A stretch of DNA of 64,000 nt from an uncultured Paracoccaceae bacterium (GCA_947503935.1 CANNFR010000003.1:348336-412335), one strand, 5' to 3'; positions 34,824 to 43,639 are shown, numbered from the stretch's first letter. The notes: generated by a model from the letters alone, not told the origin. Made by a program: numbers and translations.

Positions 34824-35477
34824 TCACTCACGGAGACCTGCGTGGCGGTTGCGGGGCGGATTGGCGGTCTTGCCCGCTGCGAGACCGCGCCGGCGATCAG
34901 TCGGGTGCGGCGCGAGTTCGACACCGTCGGGCACGTCCGACATCCGCCCGCCATTCGCCAGATCGATTGCGGCCTGCCAAACTTCGCGGGCGCGCAGCAA
35001 CGGCACGTCCCTTGCGGTTATCAAGGCCCCGTCCGGCATGCGCAGCTCCGCCTCCCAGGCCGCATCGCCGAGATCCCTCCATTCGACATTGAGGTGCACT
35101 TCGGAGTGATGGAACAGGCTGCGCAGCGCATAGGGCGGGAGTGTCGCGCCGAGGGCGATCTCGGCGTCGCGTGCCTCGGGCGAGATATGCATGGGCGTTT
35201 CGGTGCCGGTCCGAGCCATTTCCATGAGGTGCGCCATGGCGCGGGCATGGTAGCTGACATGGGCAACCAGATGTGCCCGCGTCCACCCCGCGCGGAGGCA
35301 GGGGCGGAAGAAGTCGTCGTCCCGCAACTCGTTCAGTTTCCGGGCGAAATACGCGGTCCCCCGGCGCGCCAGGAGCAGGTCGTCATGCGGTGCCGCGGGG
35401 GCGTCATACCGCGCACCCTCTCCCTGCCGCGCCCGAAGGGCCGCCCGCGCGGCGCGGTCTTCGCCTGCCGGCTTCAT
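34824..35477 (-). CDS. DinB-fold maleylpyruvate isomerase-like protein with altered metal site
   Basis: This 217-residue protein belongs to the mycothiol-dependent maleylpyruvate isomerase (MDMPI/DinB) superfamily. His73 in LVAHVSYHARA fits the first metal ligand. The second motif, usually REVxxHxxDL, reads REVWQAAIDL (Glu165 kept, expected His replaced by Ala169), so one of three metal ligands appears missing. It overlaps the gentisate dioxygenase stop by 4 bases, which ties it to the gentisate pathway. A glutathione transferase-type isomerase is also in the operon. Alphaproteobacteria do not make mycothiol, so the cofactor is unclear. Confidence 0.82.
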   Translation of the reverse strand: MKPAGEDRAARAALRARQGEGARYDAPAAPHDDLLLARRGTAYFARKLNELRDDDFFRPCLRAGWTRAHLVAHVSYHARAMAHLMEMARTGTETPMHISPEARDAEIALGATLPPYALRSLFHHSEVHLNVEWRDLGDAAWEAELRMPDGALITARDVPLLRAREVWQAAIDLANGGRMSDVPDGVELAPHPTDRRRGLAAGKTANPPRNRHAGLRE

Positions 35478-36547
35478 TGTCCGTCGACCTGGATGCGCAT
35501 GAAGTCGAGGCGCTCCATGATCGGGGCGTCGGAGAAGCGGAAGAGGTCGAACTGCGTCTCGGCCCGGAGCGACCACGGGACCCATGACGGCACGACGAAG
35601 ATATCGCCCTTGTCGAGGGCATGGGTCTCACCGTCCAGAACCACCGCGCCCGTGCCGTCGAAGACCTGGAAGACCGAGGATCCGACCTCGTGCCGGGCAG
35701 GCGTCTCGGTGCCCGCGCGCAGGCGATGGAACTCGCAGCGGATCGTCGGCATCACGTCGCCGCCGGTCGTCGGATTGACGTAGCGGATCGCAGCGTGGCC
35801 GAGACCGAATGTGGCGGGCATCCCCTCGTCCTCAAGCAGCAGCTGCTGGGTGAGGGCCTGATCGGTGAATTCCCAGCGATAGGCGCCGATCGGCGAGGAC
35901 ACGGTGTTTTGTAATTGCGAAAGCGGGCGCAGGCCCGGATGGCACCAGAGCCGTTCGCCCCGGCTGTAGTTCGGTGTGGCATTGTCGGTGACCCGCTCGG
36001 AGCCGAATTCGAAGAAGCCCACATCCATCTGCTGGCTGAACGGGATGTCGAGCCCGTCGATCCAGGCCATCGGCTCGGTGGCGACGTTGTGATGGCCGTG
36101 GAAATTCCAGCCCGGCGTCAGCAAAAGATCGCCGCGCGACATGCGCACGGGATCACCGTTGACCACCGTCCAGACGCCTTCGCCCTCGACCACGAACCGG
36201 AACGCGTTCTGGGAGTGGCGATGTTCGGGCGCGTTCTCGCCCGGGCAGAGATACTGGACCGCGCACCAGAGCGTCGGGCTGACATAGGCGCGCCCGCCGA
36301 GGCCCGGGTTCGCCAGGCCAATGGCCCGCCGCTCGCCGCCGCGCCCGACGGGCACCAGATCGCCCGAGCGTTCGGCCAGCGGCAGAAGGTCGGCCCACTT
36401 CCACACATGCGGCACCGCCTTCGGCCTTGGATGCAGGGGCATCAGGTCGCCGGTCTGCGTCCAGAGCGGGTTCAGGTGATTTCGCTCGAACCCTTCGTAA
36501 AGCGCGCGAAGCTCGGGCGTGTCTTCGGGTTGCATGGCGTTGTCCAT
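35474..36547 (-). CDS. Gentisate 1,2-dioxygenase
   Basis: This 357-residue bicupin enzyme opens the ring of gentisate between the carboxyl-bearing carbon and the adjacent hydroxylated carbon, giving maleylpyruvate. The Fe(II) ligands are in the N-terminal cupin: His109 and His111 (APEHRHSQNAFRFVVEGEG) and His150 (NFHGHHN). The C-terminal cupin follows (GDIFVVPSWVPWSLRAE). The length and His spacing match known gentisate dioxygenases. It sits between the two isomerase-type genes, and its stop overlaps the DinB-fold gene. Confidence 0.95.
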   Translation of the reverse strand: MDNAMQPEDTPELRALYEGFERNHLNPLWTQTGDLMPLHPRPKAVPHVWKWADLLPLAERSGDLVPVGRGGERRAIGLANPGLGGRAYVSPTLWCAVQYLCPGENAPEHRHSQNAFRFVVEGEGVWTVVNGDPVRMSRGDLLLTPGWNFHGHHNVATEPMAWIDGLDIPFSQQMDVGFFEFGSERVTDNATPNYSRGERLWCHPGLRPLSQLQNTVSSPIGAYRWEFTDQALTQQLLLEDEGMPATFGLGHAAIRYVNPTTGGDVMPTIRCEFHRLRAGTETPARHEVGSSVFQVFDGTGAVVLDGETHALDKGDIFVVPSWVPWSLRAETQFDLFRFSDAPIMERLDFMRIQVDGQ

Positions 36548-36571
36548 CGGTCTCTCCGTGAAAGGGTGGCG

Positions 36572-37219
36572 TCAGGCGGCATCCGGTTGCCGGGGCGGCG
36601 CGGCATCGGCAAAGGCCGGGAGACCGTCGAGTTCGGCGAAGATCCGGGCGATGGTCGGCCAGGGATCGAGGGCGATGCCGAACCGCCGGTTGTTCCACAC
36701 CTGGGCATAGAGGCAGAGATCGGCGAGGCCCGGCCTGTCGCCGTGGCAGAACCGGCCGGTTTCGGGGCCGTTGCGCAATGCGGCTTCCAGAGCGTCGAAG
36801 GTGAGGGCCACCCAATGGGTGAACCACGCCTTCTGGGCCGCGTCGTCTGCGCCGAACTGGTCGCTGAGCCGGTTAAGGACGCGCAGGTTGTTCAGCGGAT
36901 GGATTTCGCAGGCGATCATATAGGCCAGCGCCCTGACCCGGGCACGACCGAGCGCATCGGCTGGCAGGAGCGCGGGGTCGGGGTGCGTCTCGTCCAGCCA
37001 TTCGATGATGGCCAGCGACTGGGTCAGGCTGGTGCCATCCTCAAGCTCGAGCGTCGGTACCAGGCCTTGGGGGTTTTTGACCAGATAGGCGGGCGCGCGG
37101 GTTTCGCCGTCGCGCAAGACATAGGCGACATAGTCGTAGTCCAGCCCCTTGAGGTTCAGCGCGGCGCGCAGCCGGGTGGAGGTCGACGAGCGGAAGAAGT
37201 TGTGCAGCCGCAAGGTCAT
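36572..37219 (-). CDS. Zeta-class glutathione transferase, probable maleylpyruvate isomerase
   Basis: This 215-residue protein has the zeta GST layout: N-terminal thioredoxin fold with an active-site motif RSSTSTRLRAALNLKG, NPQGLVPTLELEDG and QSLAIIEWLDETHP, then the all-alpha domain. Zeta GSTs usually show SSCSxR; here the Cys is replaced by Thr while the flanking Ser residues stay. In gentisate operons such enzymes (NagL type) convert maleylpyruvate to fumarylpyruvate with glutathione. Its start overlaps the fumarylpyruvate hydrolase stop by 4 bases. Confidence 0.92.
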   Translation of the reverse strand: MTLRLHNFFRSSTSTRLRAALNLKGLDYDYVAYVLRDGETRAPAYLVKNPQGLVPTLELEDGTSLTQSLAIIEWLDETHPDPALLPADALGRARVRALAYMIACEIHPLNNLRVLNRLSDQFGADDAAQKAWFTHWVALTFDALEAALRNGPETGRFCHGDRPGLADLCLYAQVWNNRRFGIALDPWPTIARIFAELDGLPAFADAAPPRQPDAA

Positions 37220-37911
37220 GCGCGGGGTCCGATGGTGGTGGTCAGATCGCCGAGCCCCTCGATGGAAACGACGCAGACATCGCCGGGCACCAGCGGCCCG
37301 ACGCCTGCGGGAGTGCCCGTCATGATGAGGTCGCCCGGTTTCAGCTCCATCGAGTGCGACAGGATCGAGATCATCTCGGGGACCGACCAGATCAGCTCGG
37401 CCAGGTCGGCGTCCTGCCTCACCTCGCCGTTGACCGTCAGCCTGATCGCCCCTGTCGCCGGGTGGCCAACCTTCGAGACGGGATGCACCGGCGCGATGGG
37501 CGCCGAGCGGTCGAACCCCTTGCCGAGATCCCAGGGCCGGCCCTGATCGCGCGCCTTCAATTGCAGGTCGCGCCGGGTCAGGTCGTTGCCCACAGCATAG
37601 CCCCAGACGTGACCCAGCGCCTCGCCCTCCGCGATGTTCCGGCCACCGGTGCCGATCACGGCCACCAGCTCGGCCTCGTGGTGGAAGTTCTCGGTCTGCG
37701 GCGGATAGGGCAGCGTGGCGCCATCGTCGACCACCGCATCGGCGGGCTTGAGGAAGAAGAAGGGCGGGTCGCGGTCGGGGTCCTTGCCCATTTCGCGGGC
37801 ATGGGCGGCGTAGTTGCGGCCGATGCAGAAGATGCGACGCACCGGGATGCGGTCGGTGCTGCCTGCGATGGCGACCGTGGGCGTCGGGTGTGGGTCGAAC
37901 GCGAATGCCAT
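37216..37911 (-). CDS. Fumarylpyruvate hydrolase (FAH family)
   Basis: This 231-residue FAH-fold hydrolase splits fumarylpyruvate into fumarate and pyruvate. Family landmarks are CIGRNYAAHAREMG, the metal-binding Glu residues in FHHEAELVAVIG, the following acidic/lid segment and the C-terminal GDLIMTGTPAGVGPL. Gene order (hydroxylase, hydrolase, isomerase, dioxygenase) supports this role over other FAH enzymes. It starts 16 bases downstream of the hydroxylase stop. Confidence 0.93.
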   Translation of the reverse strand: MAFAFDPHPTPTVAIAGSTDRIPVRRIFCIGRNYAAHAREMGKDPDRDPPFFFLKPADAVVDDGATLPYPPQTENFHHEAELVAVIGTGGRNIAEGEALGHVWGYAVGNDLTRRDLQLKARDQGRPWDLGKGFDRSAPIAPVHPVSKVGHPATGAIRLTVNGEVRQDADLAELIWSVPEMISILSHSMELKPGDLIMTGTPAGVGPLVPGDVCVVSIEGLGDLTTTIGPRA

Positions 37912-37927
37912 GATGCCTTTTCCTTTG

Positions 37928-39139
37928 CTACTTCGCCGCGATGCCCGAGCTCTGGCCGGCGTCGAGTCCGTTCGAGCCGTAGAGCCAGTTCAGCTGGTTG
38001 TACCAATCGCCCGGGGACATGCCGCGCATCACATGGTTGCGCACGGCGGCCTTCGCGTCGTCGGGGTGGTAGATGTATTCGCCGATCAGGCGCGAGTTCA
38101 TCTGCACCCTCGCGGTGCGGACGCGGCGCATCTCCTGATAGCGCTGCAGCGCGGTCTCGACGTTTGCGCCGAAGGTTTCCATGCAATGCGACAGCGCCAC
38201 CGCATCCTCCATCGCCATGCAGGCGCCCTGGGCGAAGTATTGCAGCATCGGATGCGCCGAATCGCCCAAGAGCGCCACGCGCCCGTCCACCCAGTTCGAG
38301 ATCGGGTCCCGGTCGCAGAGCACCCAGAGCTTCCAGTCCGATCCATGCTCGATGATCTGGCGGGCCTTGGGGTGGATGTGCTCGAAGCCCTGCGCGACCT
38401 CGGCCGTGGTCGCGGGCTTTCCGGCAATCGCCTCCTGCACGTCGCGGTGATAGGTGACGACGAGGTTGTAGACCTTCCCGCCCTTCAGCGGGTAATGCAC
38501 GATGTGGCATTTGGGCCCGGCCCAAAGCGTCGCGGCGTTCCAGCGCAGATCCTGAGGCATCTGCTCGGTCGGGATGACCGAGCGATAGGTGGTATGGCCG
38601 GAAATGCGCGGCTCGCCGTCGCCCACCATCTGCGCGCGAATGGGCGAGCGCAGCCCCTCGGCCCCGATCAGGCAGCGGCCCCGGATCGGGTCGCGGCCCT
38701 TCAGCAGAAGCGTCGCGCCGGTGCCGTCCTGGGCATAGCCAGTGACCACGTGGTCGGTGCGGATATCGACGAGCGGGCTCGCCTCGCAGTATTTCAGCAG
38801 CACGCCATGCAGGTCGGCGCGGTGCACCACCGCGTAAGGATTGCCGTAGAACTTGCGGAACGGCTCGTCGAGCGGGATCGAAGTGATGTCCTCGGCGGTC
38901 CGCGCATCCATCAGGCGCAGCTGGTCGATATAGACCGCGACCGACCGCGCCTCGTCGCCCACGCCAAGATAATCGAAGCAGTGAAACGCGTTCGGGCCGA
39001 TCTGGATGCCGGCGCCGATCTCGCCGAGCTTCGGGGCCTGTTCGACGACGACGGACCTGAACCCTTTGCGCGCGAGGCCGCAGGCCGCCGCAAGGCCGCC
39101 GATACCGCCGCCGGCGATGAGGATGGGAAGGTCGGTCAT
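37928..39139 (-). CDS. 3-hydroxybenzoate 6-hydroxylase (FAD monooxygenase)
   Basis: This 403-residue group A flavoprotein monooxygenase hydroxylates 3-hydroxybenzoate to gentisate with NAD(P)H and O2. It shows the FAD dinucleotide fold (ILIAGGGIGGLAAACGLARK) and the second FAD motif (VALLGDSAHPMLQYFAQGAC). ATG at 39139 was chosen because upstream the same frame runs through the TRAP gene as low-complexity text. Salicylate hydroxylase is a close relative, but the gentisate operon favours the 6-hydroxylase. Confidence 0.9.
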   Translation of the reverse strand: MTDLPILIAGGGIGGLAAACGLARKGFRSVVVEQAPKLGEIGAGIQIGPNAFHCFDYLGVGDEARSVAVYIDQLRLMDARTAEDITSIPLDEPFRKFYGNPYAVVHRADLHGVLLKYCEASPLVDIRTDHVVTGYAQDGTGATLLLKGRDPIRGRCLIGAEGLRSPIRAQMVGDGEPRISGHTTYRSVIPTEQMPQDLRWNAATLWAGPKCHIVHYPLKGGKVYNLVVTYHRDVQEAIAGKPATTAEVAQGFEHIHPKARQIIEHGSDWKLWVLCDRDPISNWVDGRVALLGDSAHPMLQYFAQGACMAMEDAVALSHCMETFGANVETALQRYQEMRRVRTARVQMNSRLIGEYIYHPDDAKAAVRNHVMRGMSPGDWYNQLNWLYGSNGLDAGQSSGIAAK

Positions 39140-39156
39140 AGCGGTCTCCTTGTCTC

Positions 39157-40548
39157 TCAGCCGCCGATCAGGCGGGGAACGATGAGGGTCAGGGCGGGCA
39201 GCATCAGGATGATGGCCACGCGGATGAACTCGGCCCCGAGGAAGGGCATCACGCCGCGGAACACGGTGGACATCGGCGTGTCGCGGGCCAGCGACGAGAT
39301 GATGAAGACGTTGAGCCCCACCGGCGGCGTGATCAGGCCCAGCTCGACCACGATCAGCGCCAGTATGCCGAACCAGATCTTCAAGCTTTCGTTGTCCATC
39401 CCGAAGGCCGCGGTTTCGGCGGTCACGAACTCTCCGCCGTTCAACGCGATCAGCGTCGGCCAGAAGAACGGCACGACCACCAGGATCATCGCCAGGCTTT
39501 CCATGAAGCAGCCGAGGAGGATGAGGATCAGGAGCATGATGATGAGCACCAGCATCGGGTCGAGACCGCTGAGCGCGGCCCAGTCGCTGAGCGCTTGCGG
39601 AAGGCCGGTGCGGGTGAAGAACCCGCGCAGAACCTCGGCGCCGAAGAGGATCAGGTAGATCATGCCCGAGGTGATCGCGGTGGCCCGAATGGCGCGGAGA
39701 AGCCCCTGAAGGTTCAGGCCCTCCCCGGTGCGCCAGCGCAGCATGAACCCGTAGGTCGCGATCACGAAGACGCCGATCGACGCGGCGGGCGTCGGGGTGA
39801 AGAGGCCGAAGCCGAGCCCGAGGATGATCGCGCCGAAGATCGCGATCACCGGGATCAGGCGGCGGATGGCCACCCGGCGCTCGGCCGGCGGCATCGGCTT
39901 TGGTTCGGGCGCCAGCGAGGGGTCGAGGCGCACCTGCAGCGCGATCACGACGATGAAGCCGAGGACCGCCAGGAGGCCGGGGACGACCGCGGCCTGGAAC
40001 ATCTGGAGGATCGAGCCCTCGACAATGACGGCATAGATCACCAGCGCGACCGATGGCGGGATCAGGATGCCGAGCGTGCCGCCCGCCGCCAGCGCTCCGG
40101 CCGACAGCCGCGGCGCGTATCCGAGCGCGCGCAATTCCGGCAAGGCGACCTTGCCCATGGTGGCGGCCGTGGCGAGCGACGATCCGCAGACCGCGCCGAA
40201 GCCGCCGCAGGCCGCGACCGCCGCCATCGCGACCCCGCCCCGCAGGCGGGAAAGCAGCGCCTCGAGCCCCTTGAAGAGGTCCGACGACAGCCGCGCCTCG
40301 GCCGCGATATAGCCCATGAGCACGAAAAGCGGCACGACCGACAGGTCGTAATTCGCGACGTTCTCCCACAGGAGCGACTTGAACTGGCGCAGGTAGGGAA
40401 CGAAGCGGACGAAGGGGACATGCAGGCTGAGAACCCAGGTTCCGCCGATGCCGACCGCGATCATCGCGATGCCGACGGGCATGCGCAGGATCAGGAAGCC
40501 GAAAAGGACGACCAGCGCGAGAATGCCGATGGTCATCGGGTCAAGCAT
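39157..40548 (-). CDS. TRAP transporter large permease (DctM), aromatic-acid operon
   Basis: This 463-residue protein has about 12 transmembrane helices and DctM signatures (VVPLFVLMGYIAAEARLSS, LAAGGTLGILIPPSVALVIY, LGLITPPVGLNVF). It overlaps the DctQ stop by 8 bases and is followed 17 bases later by the hydroxylase gene. It probably imports 3-hydroxybenzoate or gentisate with its partners. Confidence 0.93.
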   Translation of the reverse strand: MLDPMTIGILALVVLFGFLILRMPVGIAMIAVGIGGTWVLSLHVPFVRFVPYLRQFKSLLWENVANYDLSVVPLFVLMGYIAAEARLSSDLFKGLEALLSRLRGGVAMAAVAACGGFGAVCGSSLATAATMGKVALPELRALGYAPRLSAGALAAGGTLGILIPPSVALVIYAVIVEGSILQMFQAAVVPGLLAVLGFIVVIALQVRLDPSLAPEPKPMPPAERRVAIRRLIPVIAIFGAIILGLGFGLFTPTPAASIGVFVIATYGFMLRWRTGEGLNLQGLLRAIRATAITSGMIYLILFGAEVLRGFFTRTGLPQALSDWAALSGLDPMLVLIIMLLILILLGCFMESLAMILVVVPFFWPTLIALNGGEFVTAETAAFGMDNESLKIWFGILALIVVELGLITPPVGLNVFIISSLARDTPMSTVFRGVMPFLGAEFIRVAIILMLPALTLIVPRLIGG

Positions 40549-41038
40549 GCCGCAGCTCTCCGAAGATCTGCGCCAGCGCGATGGCGGCCCAAAGCAGCAT
40601 CGAGGCGATCCCAGGGGCGTAGAAGGGCCAGACGCTCCAGCCGAGAACCGTGGTCACGACCTGGTCGGACCGCGCCTCGAGCATCCCGAAGACCATCCAG
40701 TAAGCCAGGAAGACCGCGACAGCGCAGGTCAGCCCCAGCCAGAGCCGATCGACCAGGCGCTGAACGACGCGGGGCATGCGGTCGATGAACAGGTCGACCG
40801 AGACATGCCCGCGATTGGCCTGGCAGAACGGAAAGAACATCAACGCCGCGCCGCTGATCGCGAGCTGGACGAAATCTTCGTAGCCCGGAAGGCCCGAGAC
40901 ATCGGCCCCCGCCAGCCCCGCGATGCGGTCGAGGATGAAGGCGCCGGTATTGGTCGTGGTGACGGCGACGATGGCCAGCAGGATCACCCCACCGAGCACC
41001 GCGAACAGATCGGCGGTTCGCCAGAGAAAGGCGTTCAT
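40541..41038 (-). CDS. TRAP transporter small permease (DctQ), aromatic-acid operon
   Basis: This 165-residue protein has four membrane segments and the DctQ pattern (YEDFVQLAISGAALMFFPFC then NRGHVSVDLF). ATG at 41038 follows GGGAGGAGA. The frame stays open upstream through the DctP region but is Arg-rich there. It is translationally coupled to DctM by an 8-base overlap. Confidence 0.9.
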   Translation of the reverse strand: MNAFLWRTADLFAVLGGVILLAIVAVTTTNTGAFILDRIAGLAGADVSGLPGYEDFVQLAISGAALMFFPFCQANRGHVSVDLFIDRMPRVVQRLVDRLWLGLTCAVAVFLAYWMVFGMLEARSDQVVTTVLGWSVWPFYAPGIASMLLWAAIALAQIFGELRHA

Positions 41039-41070
41039 CGTCTCCTCCCAGGGCCCGGAATGTGCGACGA

Positions 41071-41092
41071 CCGGGAGCCCGAAGGCCCCCGG
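41071..41092 (-). promoter_or_regulatory. Intercistronic hairpin with UUCG loop between DctP and DctQ genes
   Basis: On the coding (minus) strand a 9-bp stem with one mismatch (CCGGGGGCC paired with GGCTCCCGG) closes a TTCG loop, the very stable cUUCGg tetraloop. It lies 8 bases after the DctP stop and has no T run. It mirrors the hairpin at 29401-29425 in the other TRAP operon, so differential expression of DctP is the likely purpose. Confidence 0.65.
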
Positions 41093-41100
41093 GTGCTTGC

Positions 41101-42135
41101 TCAGTTCGACTGCGATGCGGCGGCGATGGCGGCGCGGGCATCCTCGACCAGTTGCGCGCCGTCGATGCCGGCGGCCGTCACCTCGTCGATCCAGCGCTGC
41201 ACGACGGTTTCGTTCCGCGCGTCGAACTTCGCGGCCTCCTCCGCGGACAGAACGATGTTCTCGACCCCCGCGGCGGCGAGCGAGTCGATCCCGCCCTGCT
41301 CGAACCCTTCCCACATCGCGCCGATCTGGGCCGCGACGTTCATGCGCGAATTGGCGTCGATCACGGCCTTTAGATCGTCCGGCAGGGCGTCGTAGGCCTC
41401 CTGGTTCATCGCGACCATGAAGACGGCCGTCCCGAAGCGACCGCCGTTCGGCAGCTCGATCGTGTACTTGTCGAGCTCCTGAAGCTTCAGCGCCGGCACG
41501 ATCTCGTAGGTCGTCAGCGCGCCGTCGACGACACCCTTCGACATCGCCTCGGGCAGCGCCGGGATCGGCATGCCGACGGGCTCGGCGCCCATCGCCTCGA
41601 TGATCCAGGCACCAGTGCGGCCGGGCGTGCGCAACTTGAGACCGGCAGCATCCTCAAGCGTCCGGACGGGCCGGGTTGCCGAGTGGATCAGGTTGCCGTC
41701 ATGCGCATGCAGGAAGAGGACGTGAATGTCCTGGAAGTCCTCCGCCAGCAGGTCGAGCGAGGCGTTCAGCGCGATGGTCGTGTCGGTCGCAGACCCGGCA
41801 TGGACAAGCGGCAGTTCGAACACCTCGCTGCGGGGGAAGACGCCGGGCGTATAGCCGAGAACCGTCCAGACGATATCGGCCGTGCCGTCGCGCACCTGCC
41901 CGTAAAGCTCGGCCGGCTTGCCGCCAAGGGCCATGGCCGGCGCGATCTCGATGGCGATCCGGCCGTTGCTGTCGGCCTCGATCTTCTCGGCCCACGGCTC
42001 CAGCATGACCTTGTGGGCATTGGCGACCGGCGGAAGGAAGTGATGCATTAGAAGCGTGACCTCCTGCGCGATGGCCGAGGTGGCCGTGACCGCCGCCAAT
42101 GCGGTGGTGCAGAGAAATGTCGAAACTCGGGTCAT
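41101..42135 (-). CDS. TRAP transporter substrate-binding protein (DctP), aromatic-acid operon
   Basis: This 344-residue periplasmic protein has a signal peptide (MTRVSTFLCTTALAAVTATS..., ending AIA-Q) and the DctP fold, including the Arg-containing GLKLRTPGRTGAWI clamp segment. Given the gentisate genes downstream, the ligand is probably 3-hydroxybenzoate or a related aromatic acid (inferred from context). It is the first gene of the operon, divergent from a MarR regulator over the GTATGC repeats. Confidence 0.9.
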   Translation of the reverse strand: MTRVSTFLCTTALAAVTATSAIAQEVTLLMHHFLPPVANAHKVMLEPWAEKIEADSNGRIAIEIAPAMALGGKPAELYGQVRDGTADIVWTVLGYTPGVFPRSEVFELPLVHAGSATDTTIALNASLDLLAEDFQDIHVLFLHAHDGNLIHSATRPVRTLEDAAGLKLRTPGRTGAWIIEAMGAEPVGMPIPALPEAMSKGVVDGALTTYEIVPALKLQELDKYTIELPNGGRFGTAVFMVAMNQEAYDALPDDLKAVIDANSRMNVAAQIGAMWEGFEQGGIDSLAAAGVENIVLSAEEAAKFDARNETVVQRWIDEVTAAGIDGAQLVEDARAAIAAASQSN

Positions 42136-42177
42136 CCTGTCCTCCCTGGGATGTGTCGTCTCGCAAGCGACAATAAT

Positions 42178-42241
42178 GTATGCATACTTATTATTAGTAT
42201 GCTCACTATACCGGTGTCAATGAATTGGTATGTATGCCTAC
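42178..42241. promoter_or_regulatory. Repeated GTATGC operator region for MarR regulator
   Basis: A perfect palindrome GTATGCATAC lies at 42178-42187, a half-match GTATGC at 42197-42202 and a near-palindrome GTATGCCTAC at 42232-42241. All fall between the divergent DctP and MarR starts in an A+T-rich stretch. They are the natural candidates for MarR binding. Repeats are seen; binding is inferred. Confidence 0.6.
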
Positions 42242-42339
42242 TTGTTGCGGCGCGGTTGACTATGGTCTGGAATGCCCCCCATGAAGCGCTACGATCCGTC
42301 GGCGCGGTAGCGAAAGCTTGCAAGGGGCAGAGAAACGGG

Positions 42340-42786
42340 ATGGAGCTATTCGAGATGGCCGGACACCTGCTGAGGCGGCTGCATCAGCATTCTGTCCATG
42401 TGTTCCAGCTGCGCACCAGGGAGGCGGGCTTCGACATGACGCCCGTGCAGTTCGCCGCCATGAGCGCCATCCAGGCCCGTCCTGGCATCGACCAAGCGAC
42501 CGTCGCCGCCACGATCGCCTACGACCGCGCGACCATCGGCGGCGTGATCGACCGGCTCGAGCAGAAGGGATGGGTCGCCCGCGAGGTCAGCAAGACAGAC
42601 CGCCGCGCGAAGCAGGTGCGGTTGACCGAAATGGGCGAGGCGATCCTGGCAGAGGCAGCTCCGGTCGTGCGCGATCTGCAATCCGAGCTGACGTCAGGCC
42701 TCGACCCGGAAGAGCGCCAGACGTTCCTCAAGCTGGCCGGCAAAGCCGCAGCGCATCTAGCCGAAGAGTACGAACGCGCACGCTGA
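42340..42786 (+). CDS. MarR-family regulator of the gentisate/TRAP operon
   Basis: This 148-residue protein has the MarR winged helix (MTPVQFAAMSAIQARPGIDQ ... RATIGGVIDRLEQKGWV and the wing REVSKTDRRAKQVRLTEMG). I chose ATG at 42340, downstream of AAGGGGCAGAG, because the upstream frame passes through the operator region. MarR proteins often bind phenolic acids and then release DNA, which suits 3-hydroxybenzoate or gentisate as inducer. Confidence 0.9.
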   Translation: MELFEMAGHLLRRLHQHSVHVFQLRTREAGFDMTPVQFAAMSAIQARPGIDQATVAATIAYDRATIGGVIDRLEQKGWVAREVSKTDRRAKQVRLTEMGEAILAEAAPVVRDLQSELTSGLDPEERQTFLKLAGKAAAHLAEEYERAR

Positions 42787-43042
42787 CCGTCCTCCCTGCC
42801 GGTTCGGGAATTCCGGCTTTGGCTCTGCTCTGAAGGCGTTAATGATCTCTGCCGGTCTTCGGCCACGAACCTCGCTCACTGCAACACCCGCTCGCGATGA
42901 ATGCCTTCGACATTATGCGTGTCGCGTGCACCGACACTGCCTACTGTGCAATCATCATTCGGGTCTGCAAACCGTTGGCTATCCGTACGGCAATCTCAAC
43001 ATAGCAGGCGCGATCAGGGTTTAGCTGGAGATGAAGGTCGGA
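42787..43042. other. Intergenic stretch after the MarR gene
   Basis: No gene is seen. It marks the change from the intact catabolic operon to mobile-element debris. Confidence 0.35.
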
Positions 43043-43394
43043 GGGCTCTGTTGCACAAATCGGTTGAGGGATTCATCTCGTGAATCCAGCGTGGTAGCTG
43101 GGATGCATGAGCAGACCGACACCCCCCACTTACAAGACCAAGAACTGGCCAGCCTGCAATGAAGCGCTCAAGCGCCGTGGCTCGCTGACGATCTGGTTCG
43201 ATCCCGAGATGACCTGGGAAGCCGCGCCATCAGGCAGGCGTGGCAGGCAGCAGAGCTATAGCGATGCGGCGATCCAGACGTGTCTGTCGATGAAGGCGCT
43301 GTTCGGCATGGCGCTCAGGCAGACCACAGGGTTCGTCGAGAGCTTGCTGCGGCTGGCCGGGCTCGACTGGACGGTGTCCGACTTCAGCACGCTG
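43043..43394 (+). mobile_element. IS5-family element, left end and transposase N-terminal fragment
   Basis: The left end reads GGGCTCTGTTGCACAAATC, typical of an IS5-family subgroup. A transposase starts at ATG 43107 (MSRPTPPTYKTKNWPACNEA, then LTIWFDPEMTWEAAPSGRRG and GMALRQTTGFVESLLRL). It stops resembling the family after SDFSTL near 43394, where it joins an IS3-type fragment. The DDE catalytic residues are lost. Confidence 0.78.
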
Positions 43395-43405
43395 AAGCAG
43401 CCGGA

Positions 43406-43576
43406 TCGGACGAGGTCTGGGCCATGGACTTCCTGCACAACCAACTCATAACCGCCCGGAAGCTGCGCATCCTGACCGTGATCAACACCCACTCGCGCTA
43501 CTGCCCGGCGGTCGATCCGCGGTTCGCGTACCGTGGCGACGACGTGGCCCAGACGCTCGCAAGGGTTTGCAAATAG
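43406..43576 (+). pseudogene. IS3-family transposase orfB internal fragment
   Basis: In a second plus-strand frame the text reads DEVWAMDFLHNQLITARKLR, then ILTVINTHSRYCPAVDPRF and GDDVAQTLARVCK before TAG at 43574-43576. This matches the DDE core of IS3/IS511-type transposases (usual form: WAMDFVHDQLATGRKLRILTVVD). Both ends of the gene are missing. Confidence 0.72.
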
Positions 43577-43639
43577 ATCGGCTAGATGCGATGCGATCTC
43601 GCGGCGCCTGCCGCGGGATCTTCACCCTGATCCGGACGT

